Below, piece after piece: positions 1 through 8,391 of a DNA stretch of 64,000 bases; within the stretch, counting starts at the first letter, position 1, and every line of letters begins with the position of its first letter. The stretch is taken from positions 248,001-312,000 of the forward strand of contig CAVUAT010000011.1 in NCBI GenBank assembly GCA_963739545.1, in the 5' to 3' direction. This DNA is from CAVUAT01 sp963739545. Its GTDB lineage: Bacteria; Actinomycetota; Thermoleophilia; Solirubrobacterales; 70-9. Below the pieces are notes generated by a model, which worked only from the letters and a program-made list of their open reading frames with translations, did not search any database and was not told the origin of the DNA. The translations under genes and the position numbers were made by a program.

Positions 1-402
1 GACGATGTTGCTCGAGGCCACCGGCTCAGCGGTGATCTTCTCGAGCACGTCGCGTGGGCTCGGCGAGTCGCTGTCCCCCGTGGCCCTCGCCGCAACGTCG
101 ATGTTGGCCACGAACTGCGACGCCGTCTCGACATCGCGCGTCGGATCGGCGGACTCCACGATCACGGGCAAGGTGCGGGCGACCGAGTCGTCCCCCGAGA
201 CGGGGGTGACCAGCAGGTCGGCTCGAGCCTCGTAGGTCTTCGGGGCCGTGAGCACGTAGATGATGGCGACGAGCGTCGTCACCAAGACAGCGAGCATGAC
301 CAGCGGCAGGCGCTCCCGTATCGTCTCGACATAACGCCGGAGGCCCTCCTCCTCCGCCGGAGACTCGAGCCACTCCGCTTTCTTTCTCTGACGATCGTTC
401 AT
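1..402 (-). CDS. Wzz-like polysaccharide co-polymerase, N-terminal part (runs off window)
   Basis: Reading leftwards from ATG at 402, 134 codons stay open to the window edge, so the C-terminal part is missing. About 30 charged cytoplasmic residues are followed by one membrane helix (about 33-51) and then by APKTYEARADLLVTPV, the typical start of the extracytoplasmic domain of Wzz/chain-length-determinant proteins. Known family role: setting polymer length or helping export of polysaccharide at the inner membrane; Gram-positive members may carry or partner a tyrosine kinase, which cannot be seen here. It is divergent from the ligase-like gene, 71 bp apart, next to a glycosylphosphotransferase, which supports an exopolysaccharide locus. 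Confidence 0.82.
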   Translation of the reverse strand, partial: MNDRQRKKAEWLESPAEEEGLRRYVETIRERLPLVMLAVLVTTLVAIIYVLTAPKTYEARADLLVTPVSGDDSVARTLPVIVESADPTRDVETASQFVANIDVAARATGDSDSPSPRDVLEKITAEPVASSNIV

Positions 403-473
403 TTGCGAATTGCCGGGCGCCATTCTGACACCCAGCACCGATAGCTTGCGTTGCATGGTGGGGTTGCGCTCGG

Positions 474-2447
474 ATGGCTGACCTGGATCGAAGTCCCGAG
501 CCGTCGGAGCGGGGGGCCGGCGCCGCGCCGCGCGCGCTGGTCTCGCCAGGCGCCGCCCTGCTGCCGCTCGGCCTGATTGCGGCCCTGCTCACCTGGTTCG
601 CGTGGGAGCGCGGAGCGTACTTCGGCGTCACCTTCCTGCCCGGCGCCATCGGGCTGCTCTGCCTGCTGATCGCGATGCTCCTGTTCGCGCCCCTCCCGGC
701 ACGGTTGCGGGGCCCGGCCAGGATCTGCCTTGTCGCCCTGTTTGGGATCGCCGCCTTGACGCTTGCCTCTGCGCTGTGGTCGCCGGCTCCGGACATCGCG
801 GTCGAGGACGCCCAGCGGGTGCTGACCTACGCGGTCGCCTTCGTGCTCGGCCTCTGGCTCTGCTCGCTACTTGGGCGGCGTGTGCTGCTCGCGCTCGCGC
901 CGCTCGCGGTCGCCGGAACGTTGGTCGCCGTCGCCACGCTGATCGCGCTCGCCACCAACAACAGCCCAGCCGAGCTACTGGAGACCGACGCGACGCTGCG
1001 CTATCCGGTCGGCTATCGGAACGCGGTCGCCGGCTTCTTCCTGATGGCCGTCTTCCCGATGGTCGTGCTGGCCGCGGCCCCTGGCGAGCTTGACTGGCGC
1101 CTTCGGGGGCTCCTACTCGGGTCGGCGACCTTGGCGATCGAGCTCGCCCTCCTTTCGCAGAGTCGGACCTCGGTCTTCGCCCTCGTGGCCGGCATCACGG
1201 TGCTGATCGTCGCTCACCCCAACCACCTACGCATCGTCGGCTGGCTCACCCTGGCGGCCCTGCCCGTGCTGCCGGCGTTGCCTTGGCTCCTCGACGTCTT
1301 CCAGTCCCAAGGCGCCAATACCGACGCCTCGCTCGACCCGTTGCGAAGCGCCGCAGTTGCGATGGCGCTGAGCAGCGCCCTATCGGTGGCGCTCGGTTGC
1401 CTGGCGGCCTGGCGCGACCCGATGGTCAAGCTCTCGGCGTCGAGCGGCCGGCTCCTCGGTGGCGTCTTGGTCGCAGCCGCCGCGCTGGCCGCGGTCACGG
1501 GCACGATCGCCCTGGTCGCCGCCGCCGGCGGCGCTACCGAGTTCATCGACAAGCAGACCGATGAGCTCACGGCGGGCAGCCCCGACCTCAGCTCGCAGGG
1601 CAGCCGCTTCGGCGTCGATCTGCGCTCCGAGCGCGGCGACCTTTGGCGCGTGGCCCTCGACGACTTCGCTGCTAACCCGATCGAAGGTGTCGGAGCGGGC
1701 GGGTGGCGCTTCAGCTATCTGCGCGAGCGCGAGGCCACGCTGCAGCCGGAGGATCCGCACAGCGTGATCATGCTGATGGCATCTGAGCTTGGGCTGCCGG
1801 GGCTGCTGCTGTTCGGAGCCTTCGCTTTCGCCGGTGTATGGGCCGCCCTTCGCTCGCGTAAACGAGGGCCACAGGCGGCCATGCTGGTTGCAGGGTCACT
1901 CGCTCTCGCGGGGTACTGGCTGGTGCACGCTTCGGCCGAGTGGTTCTGGTCATACCCCGTGATCACGTTGCCGATGGCCTTCGCTCTGGGCGTTGCAGCT
2001 GCACCGGGGCTCGAGCCCGGACCGGGTCCCGGCCCACGTCCCCGGGTCGGGTTCGCCGTGGCCGCCGGACTCGCTGCCCTGAGCCTGTTCCCGTTCTTCT
2101 TCAGCGAGCGCTACACGAACGAGGCGATCCGGACCGGGGGCACGGATCCTGAGGCTGCCTACGAGGACCTTGATCGTGCCGCCGACCTGAACCCGCTCAG
2201 CGACCGCGCTCTGGCGGCCGAGGCTCTGATCGCCAACAGCACAGGCGATCGCGCCCGTGCCCTCGCCGCGCTGGATGAGGCCCAGGAGCGCCAGCCCGAG
2301 GAATGGACGATCTACTACATCCGCGCCCAGGTGCTCGCATCGAGCGATCCGGCGGGTGCGACCCGCGCGTTGAAGCGAGCCCGCGAGCTGAACCCGCGCG
2401 GGGTGGAGATCGCCGAGCTTGCGGATGAAATCGCCGCCCAGAAGTGA
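474..2447 (+). CDS. O-antigen ligase/Wzy-like polymerase membrane protein with C-terminal TPR-like segment
   Basis: 657 residues with about ten or more hydrophobic helices and a large central loop. In that loop is EDPHSVIMLMASELG (H429), resembling the conserved His-containing motif of the Wzy_C/O-antigen ligase family, which joins or polymerises lipid-linked oligosaccharides on the outer face of the membrane. After the last helices, residues about 560-657 form Ala-rich helical repeats (AAYEDLDRAADLNPLSDRAL, later TRALKRARELNPRG) that look like tetratricopeptide repeats; this fusion is common in actinobacterial ligase-like proteins. ATG at 474 is the only good start after the divergent Wzz-like gene. 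Whether it ligates or polymerises cannot be told from sequence. Confidence 0.85.
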   Translation: MADLDRSPEPSERGAGAAPRALVSPGAALLPLGLIAALLTWFAWERGAYFGVTFLPGAIGLLCLLIAMLLFAPLPARLRGPARICLVALFGIAALTLASALWSPAPDIAVEDAQRVLTYAVAFVLGLWLCSLLGRRVLLALAPLAVAGTLVAVATLIALATNNSPAELLETDATLRYPVGYRNAVAGFFLMAVFPMVVLAAAPGELDWRLRGLLLGSATLAIELALLSQSRTSVFALVAGITVLIVAHPNHLRIVGWLTLAALPVLPALPWLLDVFQSQGANTDASLDPLRSAAVAMALSSALSVALGCLAAWRDPMVKLSASSGRLLGGVLVAAAALAAVTGTIALVAAAGGATEFIDKQTDELTAGSPDLSSQGSRFGVDLRSERGDLWRVALDDFAANPIEGVGAGGWRFSYLREREATLQPEDPHSVIMLMASELGLPGLLLFGAFAFAGVWAALRSRKRGPQAAMLVAGSLALAGYWLVHASAEWFWSYPVITLPMAFALGVAAAPGLEPGPGPGPRPRVGFAVAAGLAALSLFPFFFSERYTNEAIRTGGTDPEAAYEDLDRAADLNPLSDRALAAEALIANSTGDRARALAALDEAQERQPEEWTIYYIRAQVLASSDPAGATRALKRARELNPRGVEIAELADEIAAQK

Positions 2448-2596
2448 GTGCATTCGCGTCTCAGGCGTGAGGTATCGCGATGATTACCCGGAACAGGCGA
2501 TTGTTTTTCCGCATCCCGGGCAACTATCATCTCGCGACGGGCAAGGGTGATGCTTGAGCGTGGAAGCCGAGCGAGGGGTCCCCGGTCTCCAAAATT

Positions 2597-2628
2597 AAGT
2601 ACTATGCACCGCTCAAGGCTGAGTACTT
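2597..2628. promoter_or_regulatory. Inverted repeat AAGTACT-N18-AGTACTT upstream of the LPFTG gene
   Basis: Two 7-bp arms (2597-2603 and 2622-2628) form a perfect dyad in a stretch that is visibly richer in A/T than its surroundings, about 75 bp before the LPFTG mini-protein. It may be an operator for that gene. Nothing else is recognisable in the 255-bp gap; no regulator is identified. Confidence 0.3.
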
Positions 2629-2702
2629 GCCTGACGATGATCCGAATCACGTGACGTACCGAACGAATAGTCCCCCGAACTTAGAGAAGGACTGGATAAC
2701 AA

Positions 2703-3029
2703 ATGCGTAAGACAAAGCTCAGCCGTTTTGGAATGATCGTGGCGGTTGCCCTTGTGGGGGCTTTCGCAGTTGCACCCATGGCGGTCGCTCAGACCGACGA
2801 TCCGTCGTCGGCGCAGTACGACCCGCCGAACATCGAAGAGGGCACCGCTGGAAGCGGTGGCTCCGGTGGCTCAGGCTCCGGCAGCGAGGAAAGCGGCCTC
2901 AGCGCGTCGATCGGCTCCCTTCCGTTCACCGGGATGGACCTGCTGATCATCGCCGCGGTCGCGCTCATGCTCACGGGCACCGGGTTCGCGCTGCGCAGGC
3001 TGTCCATGCCGCGGGATCCAAGCTCCTAG
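2703..3029 (+). CDS. Small LPxTG-anchored surface protein (LPFTG)
   Basis: 108 residues. Signal peptide 1-29 (basic start, hydrophobic core, cleavage after MAVA), a mature part of only about 40 residues rich in Gly/Ser (GGSGGSGSGSEE), then a complete cell-wall sorting signal: LPFTG at 73-77, hydrophobic stretch 79-97 and a basic tail RRLSMPR. This is the established substrate layout for sortases. The mature part is too short for a folded domain, so it may be a linker or a carrier. It sits between the ligase-like and glycosylphosphotransferase genes and is a paralogue of the LPVTG protein at 15848-16171 (shared AQ, QY, PN positions and SIGSLPxTGxDLLI). A possible ribosome site GAGAAGGA lies 11 nt upstream of ATG. 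Confidence 0.85.
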   Translation: MRKTKLSRFGMIVAVALVGAFAVAPMAVAQTDDPSSAQYDPPNIEEGTAGSGGSGGSGSGSEESGLSASIGSLPFTGMDLLIIAAVALMLTGTGFALRRLSMPRDPSS

Positions 3030-3054
3030 CAGGGCTCCCCACGGGGACATTGAG

Positions 3055-4572
3055 ATGAGCGACGGGTCGAGACATCTCGCTCGTAAGACTCGGCCACGCC
3101 GCTCGTTCCCGCACCTGAGCGGTCTGACCGCGCAGCGTCTGGTCGAGTTGGTGACGCTGCGGTTCGCCCCGGCCTTGGCGGCCGGGGCGATCGTCTACGC
3201 GCACCTCGAGTCCGAGTGGCAGGCGCTACTGGTATTCGGGTCGGTCTTCGGCGTCTCGATTCTGCTGCGCAGGCCCCAGTACCCGCTGCACCTGATCCCC
3301 TTCGCCTCGGCGACGCTCTACCTGCTGGCCGCGCCTCTGGGTGCGACCGTGGCGATCTTGATCAGCGCCTGGGACGCCTATGCGGTCAGCGACATAACGG
3401 CCCCCGAGATGGTCGGTCCCGTGATCGGCGCCTGGGTGCTGACGGCATTGGGCGCCGCCGTCACCTACAACTTCCGGCGCGGGCGGGAGGTCCAGGTCGC
3501 GGTGATCGGCTCGCACGAGTTCGCGCGCGGCCTGGAGGCCGAGCTCGAGGCGGTCGGAGTCCACGGCTATCGGGTCGTCGGCTGCATCGACCCCGAGCAC
3601 GCCTGCGGCGAGGACGAAGTGGCGGGCATCCGCTGTCTCGGCTCGCTCAACGAGTTGCGGGGGACGATCGTCCACAACGGGATCGAGCTCCTCGTGCTCG
3701 GTCCGCTGAGCCAGTCCTCGAAGGAGCACTCCGAGGGGCAGTTTCAGGCCGCCGGCGTCTCAAGGCTGGAGGTCTTCGAGCTCGTCGCCGACGCCTGCCT
3801 GGATCTGCCCGTATCGATGATCGAAGCCGGGCAGCTCTATGAGGAGCTCTTCGGCCACGTCCCGCTCGGCACCACCACCTCAGCCTGGTTCCAGTACCTG
3901 CTCCATCCGCGCTACCGCGCGAGCTGGCCGATCTCCAAGCGGATACTGGACCTCACGCTCGGCACGATCGCGGCGATCCTCGCGGCCCCCTTTGTGCTGG
4001 TGGCAGCGCTCGCGATCAAGGTGACCGACCGCGGGCCGGTGCTGCACCGCCAGCGGCGAATGGGCGAGGGCGGGCAGGCGATTGACCTCGTCAAGCTGCG
4101 GACGATGCGTGTTCACGACGACGGCCCGATGTGGACCGGCGACGAGGACGACCGCATCACCCTCATCGGGCGCTTCCTGCGACGCACGCACATCGACGAG
4201 CTACCGCAGATCTGGCTGGTGCTGAAGGGCCAGATGAGCCTCGTCGGGCCCCGGCCGGAGCAGCCAAGCCTGGTCATCGACCTCGAGAGCCGCTTCTCCT
4301 ATTACGACCGCCGGCATCTGGTCAAGCCCGGCATCACGGGCTGGGCCCAGGTGCGATGTGGCTACTCAGGAAGCCACATCGGCAGCGCCTGGAAGCTCTG
4401 CCACGACCTCTTCTACCTGAAGCGCCGCTCGGTCCTGTTCGACCTTCTGATCATGCTCGAGACGCTCAGCACCGTCGTCGTCCCCGAGCCGATCAACCGG
4501 CCCGACGAACGCTTCATCGTCGCCGTTCGTGCGGCCGAGGAGCAGGTCACCGCGAGCGTAGAAGCGACCTAG
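3055..4572 (+). CDS. Exopolysaccharide polyprenyl glycosylphosphotransferase (sugar transferase)
   Basis: 505 residues. N-terminal membrane helices (about 30-140), a Rossmann-like middle domain (VAVIGSHEFARGLEAEL onward) and a C-terminal bacterial sugar-transferase domain from about 291 (SKRILDLTLG) with KLRTM, DELPQIWLVLKGQMSLVGPR and GITGWAQV, the conserved catalytic and binding motifs of the WbaP/CpsE family. It transfers a sugar-1-phosphate to undecaprenyl phosphate at the cytoplasmic face, starting repeat-unit synthesis. It follows the LPFTG gene by 25 bp, so the two are probably co-transcribed. Its TAG stop is the first three bases of the MITE-like element at 4570-4701. Confidence 0.93.
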   Translation: MSDGSRHLARKTRPRRSFPHLSGLTAQRLVELVTLRFAPALAAGAIVYAHLESEWQALLVFGSVFGVSILLRRPQYPLHLIPFASATLYLLAAPLGATVAILISAWDAYAVSDITAPEMVGPVIGAWVLTALGAAVTYNFRRGREVQVAVIGSHEFARGLEAELEAVGVHGYRVVGCIDPEHACGEDEVAGIRCLGSLNELRGTIVHNGIELLVLGPLSQSSKEHSEGQFQAAGVSRLEVFELVADACLDLPVSMIEAGQLYEELFGHVPLGTTTSAWFQYLLHPRYRASWPISKRILDLTLGTIAAILAAPFVLVAALAIKVTDRGPVLHRQRRMGEGGQAIDLVKLRTMRVHDDGPMWTGDEDDRITLIGRFLRRTHIDELPQIWLVLKGQMSLVGPRPEQPSLVIDLESRFSYYDRRHLVKPGITGWAQVRCGYSGSHIGSAWKLCHDLFYLKRRSVLFDLLIMLETLSTVVVPEPINRPDERFIVAVRAAEEQVTASVEAT

Positions 4573-4701
4573 TGCCCCCTCCGACACGAGCGCCCTGTTC
4601 CGGCGGCTGCAACTCGGCGCCTGGCGGCGGTCCTCAGTCTCCGAAATGGCGCTGCCATTCCGGCTCCCTGCGAACACGCGTCGACGCTGGACGAGGCACT
4701 A
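4570..4701. mobile_element. MITE-like palindromic element, copy 1
   Basis: 132 bp bounded by TAGTGCC (4570-4576) and GGCACTA (4695-4701), with a central hairpin CCGAAATGGC-GCT-GCCATTCCGG (4641-4663). A second element with the same ends and the same central-hairpin design lies at 57876-58040. No open reading frame. The ends read TA-GTGCC...GGCAC-TA, consistent with (but not proof of) a TA target duplication of the IS630/Tc1 type. The left end provides the stop codon of the glycosylphosphotransferase gene. Confidence 0.6.
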
Positions 4702-4723
4702 GCGGATAGTTTTCTGGTCGCTG

Positions 4724-5641
4724 ATGGCGCCTGGGGAGAGATTCAAGGGTGGGGGGGCGCCGAGCATCGCGCAGTTTCTCGCTGAGCACGAGGCCTGCGA
4801 CGCGGGGTTCAACGTCGAACGCTCCGACCAGGCCGGTAGCGGCAGGCTCCGCATCAGCTGCGAAGGCTGCGGAAAGAGCACCGGCTACAGGATGGCGGAG
4901 GCCGGCGACATGGCCGCGGGTGGGAGAGTGTTACCTCCCGGCGCGGCGGGGAAGCCGTACGCCGCGGTCAAGGCCGCCGACTTCGAGCAGGCCCGGCGCA
5001 CCGCGGTGCGCTCGGCTGAGAACTCCTCCTCCGGCCGTCGCATCGGCGTCCCGCTCGCGGTGCTCGGAATTTGCGGCGCGCTGCTGGTGGTGGGGGTCGC
5101 CGTGCTCGGTTCCGATGACGAAGAACCGGCCATCGACCCGGAGCCTCCGAGCGCGGCCGTCGTGCCCGACCCGCCCCCCGTTGACCCGCCGGCGAAGGCC
5201 CCGCCGGCGAAGCTGACGGTGAACGGCGTCGAGCTCGAGCGGCGCACCTTCGCCGACGTGTTCTCGATCGGGGTTCCGGCGGGCTGGGAGGCCGTCGACG
5301 AGGACGACGAGAAGGCAGAGATCGAGGCCCCCGACAGCAGGGCCGGGGTGACCGTCTACTTCGGCCCCAGCGATCTCTCGCCGATCGAGTTCGCCAGCAC
5401 GTCCGAGCTGTTCCTCGCACAGCGCCACGACGGTGCGGTGGTGGGCCCCCTGTACCCGGCGAAGTTCAAGGGCAGGGCGGTGGCACGCGTCCGGATCACT
5501 TACGACGGCGGCGAGGAGATCGCGACTTTCTTCTCGCGGGGCGGGGTCTCCTACGTGCTCCTGAAGCGCGTGGAGGGGAACGCCTCGCGCCGTCAGGTGC
5601 GCGAGGCCGAGGCGACGCTCGACAGCTTCACGCCGCGCTAG
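4724..5641 (+). CDS. Single-pass membrane protein with N-terminal CxxC motif, unknown function
   Basis: 305 residues, not recognised. The N-terminal 75 residues contain ACDAG and CEGCGKS, a possible half zinc ribbon. One membrane helix at about 108-130 is followed by a Pro/acid-rich linker (PEPPSAAVVPDPPPVDPPA) and an extracytoplasmic domain with FSIGVPAGWEAVDED and later VRITYDGGEEIATFF, ending EATLDSFTPR. The end resembles the 'GW...V...ERR...EATLDSF' ending seen in actinobacterial proteins that monitor or bind something outside the cell, but no family is assigned. It converges on the sortase gene with 6 bp between the stops. The start is uncertain: ATG 4724 lacks a clear ribosome site. Confidence 0.65.
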   Translation: MAPGERFKGGGAPSIAQFLAEHEACDAGFNVERSDQAGSGRLRISCEGCGKSTGYRMAEAGDMAAGGRVLPPGAAGKPYAAVKAADFEQARRTAVRSAENSSSGRRIGVPLAVLGICGALLVVGVAVLGSDDEEPAIDPEPPSAAVVPDPPPVDPPAKAPPAKLTVNGVELERRTFADVFSIGVPAGWEAVDEDDEKAEIEAPDSRAGVTVYFGPSDLSPIEFASTSELFLAQRHDGAVVGPLYPAKFKGRAVARVRITYDGGEEIATFFSRGGVSYVLLKRVEGNASRRQVREAEATLDSFTPR

Positions 5642-5647
5642 CGGGAG

Positions 5648-6337
5648 TCAAGGGGCAGGCCAACGGTCCTCGCCGGCGCCCCCGAAGCTCTCGATGTCAG
5701 TCAGGCGGGCCGAGACGACGTAGCGCTGCGCCGCGCTGTGCAGCGGGTGGCACGCGGTCAGGACGACCCTCTCGTAGCCGACGGGGAAGACGACCTCGAC
5801 GTCGCTCGGGTCGACGATCTCGTGCTTTTCGACCTCGTAGTTGAAGGTTCCGTAGGGGAGCTTGACCTGGATCTCCTCGCCGTCGTCGATCTCGTCGATC
5901 TCCCGAAACGGGGCGGCGTACGTGGTGCGGTGGCCGGCGATCCCCGTGGTGCCGCCGAGGCCGGGGAGAGGGGTCTGCGGGAAGCGGCCGGGCCCCTTCT
6001 GAAGGGTGGCCGTGTCGGTGCCGTTCATCAGCACCGTGTCGAGGCCGATGCTCGGGATCCTCACGCGGCCGATCGCGTCGCCCTGCTCGATCTCGCTCTC
6101 GAACAGCTTCGCGAGCACCCTGGTTCGCTTCTCGGCGGCGATCTCGCCGAGCGCCTCGGTCTCGGCCGCGAAGTCGGTCTCGAGGTCCGCCAGGTCGTCC
6201 TCGGCCTTGCCCTGCTGGAGGTTTCCGTACGCGGCCGAGACGGGCTCCTGCCACAACAGCGTCACCGCGACATCGGCGAAGACCACCATGCCGGCGGTGA
6301 TCAGGGCGGTGGAGAGGATGCGGGCGAAGCGGCGCAT
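5648..6337 (-). CDS. Class E sortase
   Basis: 229 residues from ATG 6337, chosen because it begins a basic-hydrophobic membrane anchor (MRRFARILSTALITAG). The sortase beta-barrel follows, with catalytic His in GIAGHRTTY (H136), Cys in VVLTACHPLHS (C196) and Arg in AAQRY (R205). The TACHP...R pattern is that of class E enzymes, the housekeeping sortases of high-GC Gram-positives, which cleave a pentapeptide sorting signal and join the protein to the cell wall. Two candidate substrates in this window are the LPFTG and LPVTG mini-proteins; class E enzymes of Streptomyces are known to prefer LAxTG, so the pairing is an inference. It is divergent from argG, with 94 bp between the starts. Confidence 0.9.
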   Translation of the reverse strand: MRRFARILSTALITAGMVVFADVAVTLLWQEPVSAAYGNLQQGKAEDDLADLETDFAAETEALGEIAAEKRTRVLAKLFESEIEQGDAIGRVRIPSIGLDTVLMNGTDTATLQKGPGRFPQTPLPGLGGTTGIAGHRTTYAAPFREIDEIDDGEEIQVKLPYGTFNYEVEKHEIVDPSDVEVVFPVGYERVVLTACHPLHSAAQRYVVSARLTDIESFGGAGEDRWPAP

Positions 6338-6431
6338 GGCCGAACATTCTGGCAGGGGCGCCCGAACGCGTGCGAAAGCCGCGGGCCGCGAGGCTCGCTG
6401 GTCGCCGCCCGTGCGAAACTGCTCCGCCAAC

Positions 6432-7715
6432 GTGACCGACCCGGCCCCCGACAGTCCGCGCATCGCCTCCTTCGAGGTCGACTCCGACGAGATCGGGCGC
6501 GTCCTGCTGCTCTACTCGGGCGGGCTCGACACGAGCGTGATGGTGAAATGGATCGCCGAGCACTACGGCGCCGAGATCGTGACCCTGACGGTCAACCTGG
6601 GCCAGCCAGGGGAGGACTACACCGCCGTCACCGACAAGGCCAAGGCGCTCGGTGCGGTCGAGACCGTCGTCGTCGACGCCCGCGACGAGTTCGCCGAGGA
6701 CTACGTGCTGCCGGCGATCAAGGCCAACGCGCTCTACGGGGGCGGCTACCCGCTGTTCACCGCGCTGGCCCGGCCGCTGATCGCGACCAAGGCGGTCGAC
6801 GTGGCGCGCGAGCACGGCTGCGACACGATCGCCCACGGGTGCACCGGGAAGGGCAACGACCAGGTCCGCCTCGAGGCGACCATCGCCACGCTCGACCCCG
6901 AGCTCAAGGTGCTCGCGCCCGTGCGCGACTGGCGGATGGGCCGCGACGAGGAGATCCAGTACGCGCGCGACAACGGCATCCCGCTGAAGGGCGGCAACGA
7001 GGTCTCGCCCTACTCGATCGACGACAACCTCTGGGGGCGATCGTCAGAGGGCAAGGAGATCGAGGACCTCTCGGCGCCGCCGCCCGACGACGTCTTCCAA
7101 TTGGTCACCCGCCCCGAGCTCGCGCCCGACGAGCCGCAGCTCGTGCGCATCGAGTTCGAGCGAGGGCGACCGATCGCCCTCGACGGTGTGTCGATGGAGC
7201 TGGTCGAATTGATCGACCGCGCCACCGAAATCGGCGCTCGCCACGGCTGCGGCATCGTCGACCACATCGAGGACCGGATCGTCGGCCTCAAGGTGCGCGA
7301 CCTCTACGAGGTCCCGGCCGCGGCCATCCTGATGGCCGCGCACCGCGACCTCGAGAAGCTCGTCAGCACGATCCACCAGAACAACTTCAAGGGCGCGCTC
7401 GAGGACCACTGGGCCTACCTCGCCTACGCCGGCCTCTGGCTCGAGCCGCTGCGCAGCGACATCGACGCCTACATGGACTCGGTCAACGAGGTCGTGACCG
7501 GCGAGGTGACGGTGAAGCTCTACAAGGGCTCCGTCACGCCCGTGATCCGCAGCTCGCCGTTCGCCCTCTACGACCGGTCGCTGGCGTCGTTCGGCGAGTC
7601 CGGTGGCGAGTTCTCCCAGCACGCGAGCCCGGGCTTCATCGAGCTGTTCACCCTTCAGAGCCGCCTCGCACACCGGGTTCGGCGTACTGTCGAGGGGGAA
7701 GACGCAGGGACGTGA
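6432..7715 (+). CDS. argG: Argininosuccinate synthase
   Basis: 427 residues from GTG 6432; GTG 6411 is also in frame. The ATP-binding P-loop LLLYSGGLDTSVMVKW is near the N-terminus, followed by GCTGKGNDQVR and SPYSIDDNLWG, all diagnostic of ArgG, which condenses citrulline and aspartate with ATP. Compared with most ArgG proteins there are about 25 extra N-terminal residues. The gene is alone in direction after the sortase and is followed at 35 bp by a small membrane protein gene. No other arginine genes are in the window. Confidence 0.95.
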   Translation: MTDPAPDSPRIASFEVDSDEIGRVLLLYSGGLDTSVMVKWIAEHYGAEIVTLTVNLGQPGEDYTAVTDKAKALGAVETVVVDARDEFAEDYVLPAIKANALYGGGYPLFTALARPLIATKAVDVAREHGCDTIAHGCTGKGNDQVRLEATIATLDPELKVLAPVRDWRMGRDEEIQYARDNGIPLKGGNEVSPYSIDDNLWGRSSEGKEIEDLSAPPPDDVFQLVTRPELAPDEPQLVRIEFERGRPIALDGVSMELVELIDRATEIGARHGCGIVDHIEDRIVGLKVRDLYEVPAAAILMAAHRDLEKLVSTIHQNNFKGALEDHWAYLAYAGLWLEPLRSDIDAYMDSVNEVVTGEVTVKLYKGSVTPVIRSSPFALYDRSLASFGESGGEFSQHASPGFIELFTLQSRLAHRVRRTVEGEDAGT

Positions 7716-7749
7716 AGGCTTTCCAGGTGAAACGAGAGAAAGGCACCAG

Positions 7750-7908
7750 ATGAGCGCGATCTACGAATGGGTCGGTCGCATCGTCGTCCAGGCGGTGTGC
7801 CTCCGCTACCGCTCCGAGATCCGCACCGCCGCCGCGATCGGCGTCGGCGTCGCGGCCGTGGCGGCGATCGGCGCTTACGCTGCGAGCCGCGGCAGCGAAG
7901 AGGCCTAG
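7750..7908 (+). CDS. Small membrane protein (52 aa)
   Basis: ATG 7750 is preceded by GAGAAAGG at good distance. The 52-residue product has a short amphipathic start (MSAIYEWVGRIVVQAV), a basic segment and one strongly hydrophobic Ala/Gly/Val helix (about 26-44). No family is recognised. It follows argG by 34 bp and may be co-transcribed with it. Confidence 0.55.
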   Translation: MSAIYEWVGRIVVQAVCLRYRSEIRTAAAIGVGVAAVAAIGAYAASRGSEEA

Positions 7909-7911
7909 GGC

Positions 7912-8289
7912 CTAGCGGCACTCCGGCGGCGGCGGGATGAGGAACCTGCCGCCGCCGCCCGGGGGCGAGGAGGGCAGTGCCGCCCGCGATCGCCGGCCGA
8001 GCAGCCGCTTGAGGCGGCCGCCGCCTGGGGAGGTCCCGCGGATCTCGGCCGCGCGGCTCTCGACCAGGGCCCGCGCCCGCGCGCTGTGCGTGAACGGGTC
8101 GGCGACGGTGTCGCCGCCGGCGAGCGAGGTCGCAGCGATCAGCTCCCCCTCGACCAATGCGCCGAGGACCTCCGGGCCCTTCGGTGCGGGGGAGCTGTCG
8201 CGCTCCGCCAGGCGCACGAGGGCGTCGCGGTAGGCGCCGTCGAGGCTTCTGATCGTGATCGCTTCGTGTTCGTCGGAGTTGGTGCTCAT
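7912..8289 (-). CDS. Conserved hypothetical protein with GNAT-like N-terminus
   Basis: 125 residues from ATG 8289. The start ITIRSLDGAYRDALVRLAER followed by GALVEGELIAATSLAGGDTVADPF resembles the first strand-helix-strand of GNAT acetyltransferases, but the acetyl-CoA-binding half is absent and the C-terminus is Pro/Gly-rich (PSSPPGGGG). Short proteins of this type are, from memory, frequent in Thermoleophilia; function is unknown. It is divergent from the LysR gene, 102 bp apart, so it is a candidate target of that regulator. Confidence 0.65.
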   Translation of the reverse strand: MSTNSDEHEAITIRSLDGAYRDALVRLAERDSSPAPKGPEVLGALVEGELIAATSLAGGDTVADPFTHSARARALVESRAAEIRGTSPGGGRLKRLLGRRSRAALPSSPPGGGGRFLIPPPPECR

Positions 8290-8340
8290 GGCGTTCCCCT
8301 CATCAGGTGGTGTGATCGGTCGGACTGCATCGTCCCGCTT

Positions 8341-8389
8341 CGCTGATATCAGCGCAACATCGATTGCTTCTATCTTTGATAAGTTGCGC
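8341..8389. promoter_or_regulatory. Palindromic operator region between LysR gene and its divergent neighbour
   Basis: A perfect 14-bp palindrome CGCTGATATCAGCG (8341-8354) overlaps a second dyad GCGCAAC-N24-GTTGCGC (8352-8358 and 8383-8389). LysR-type regulators usually bind such dyads between their own gene and a divergent target. The stretch is also richer in A/T than its flanks. Confidence 0.5.
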
Positions 8390-8391
8390 TT

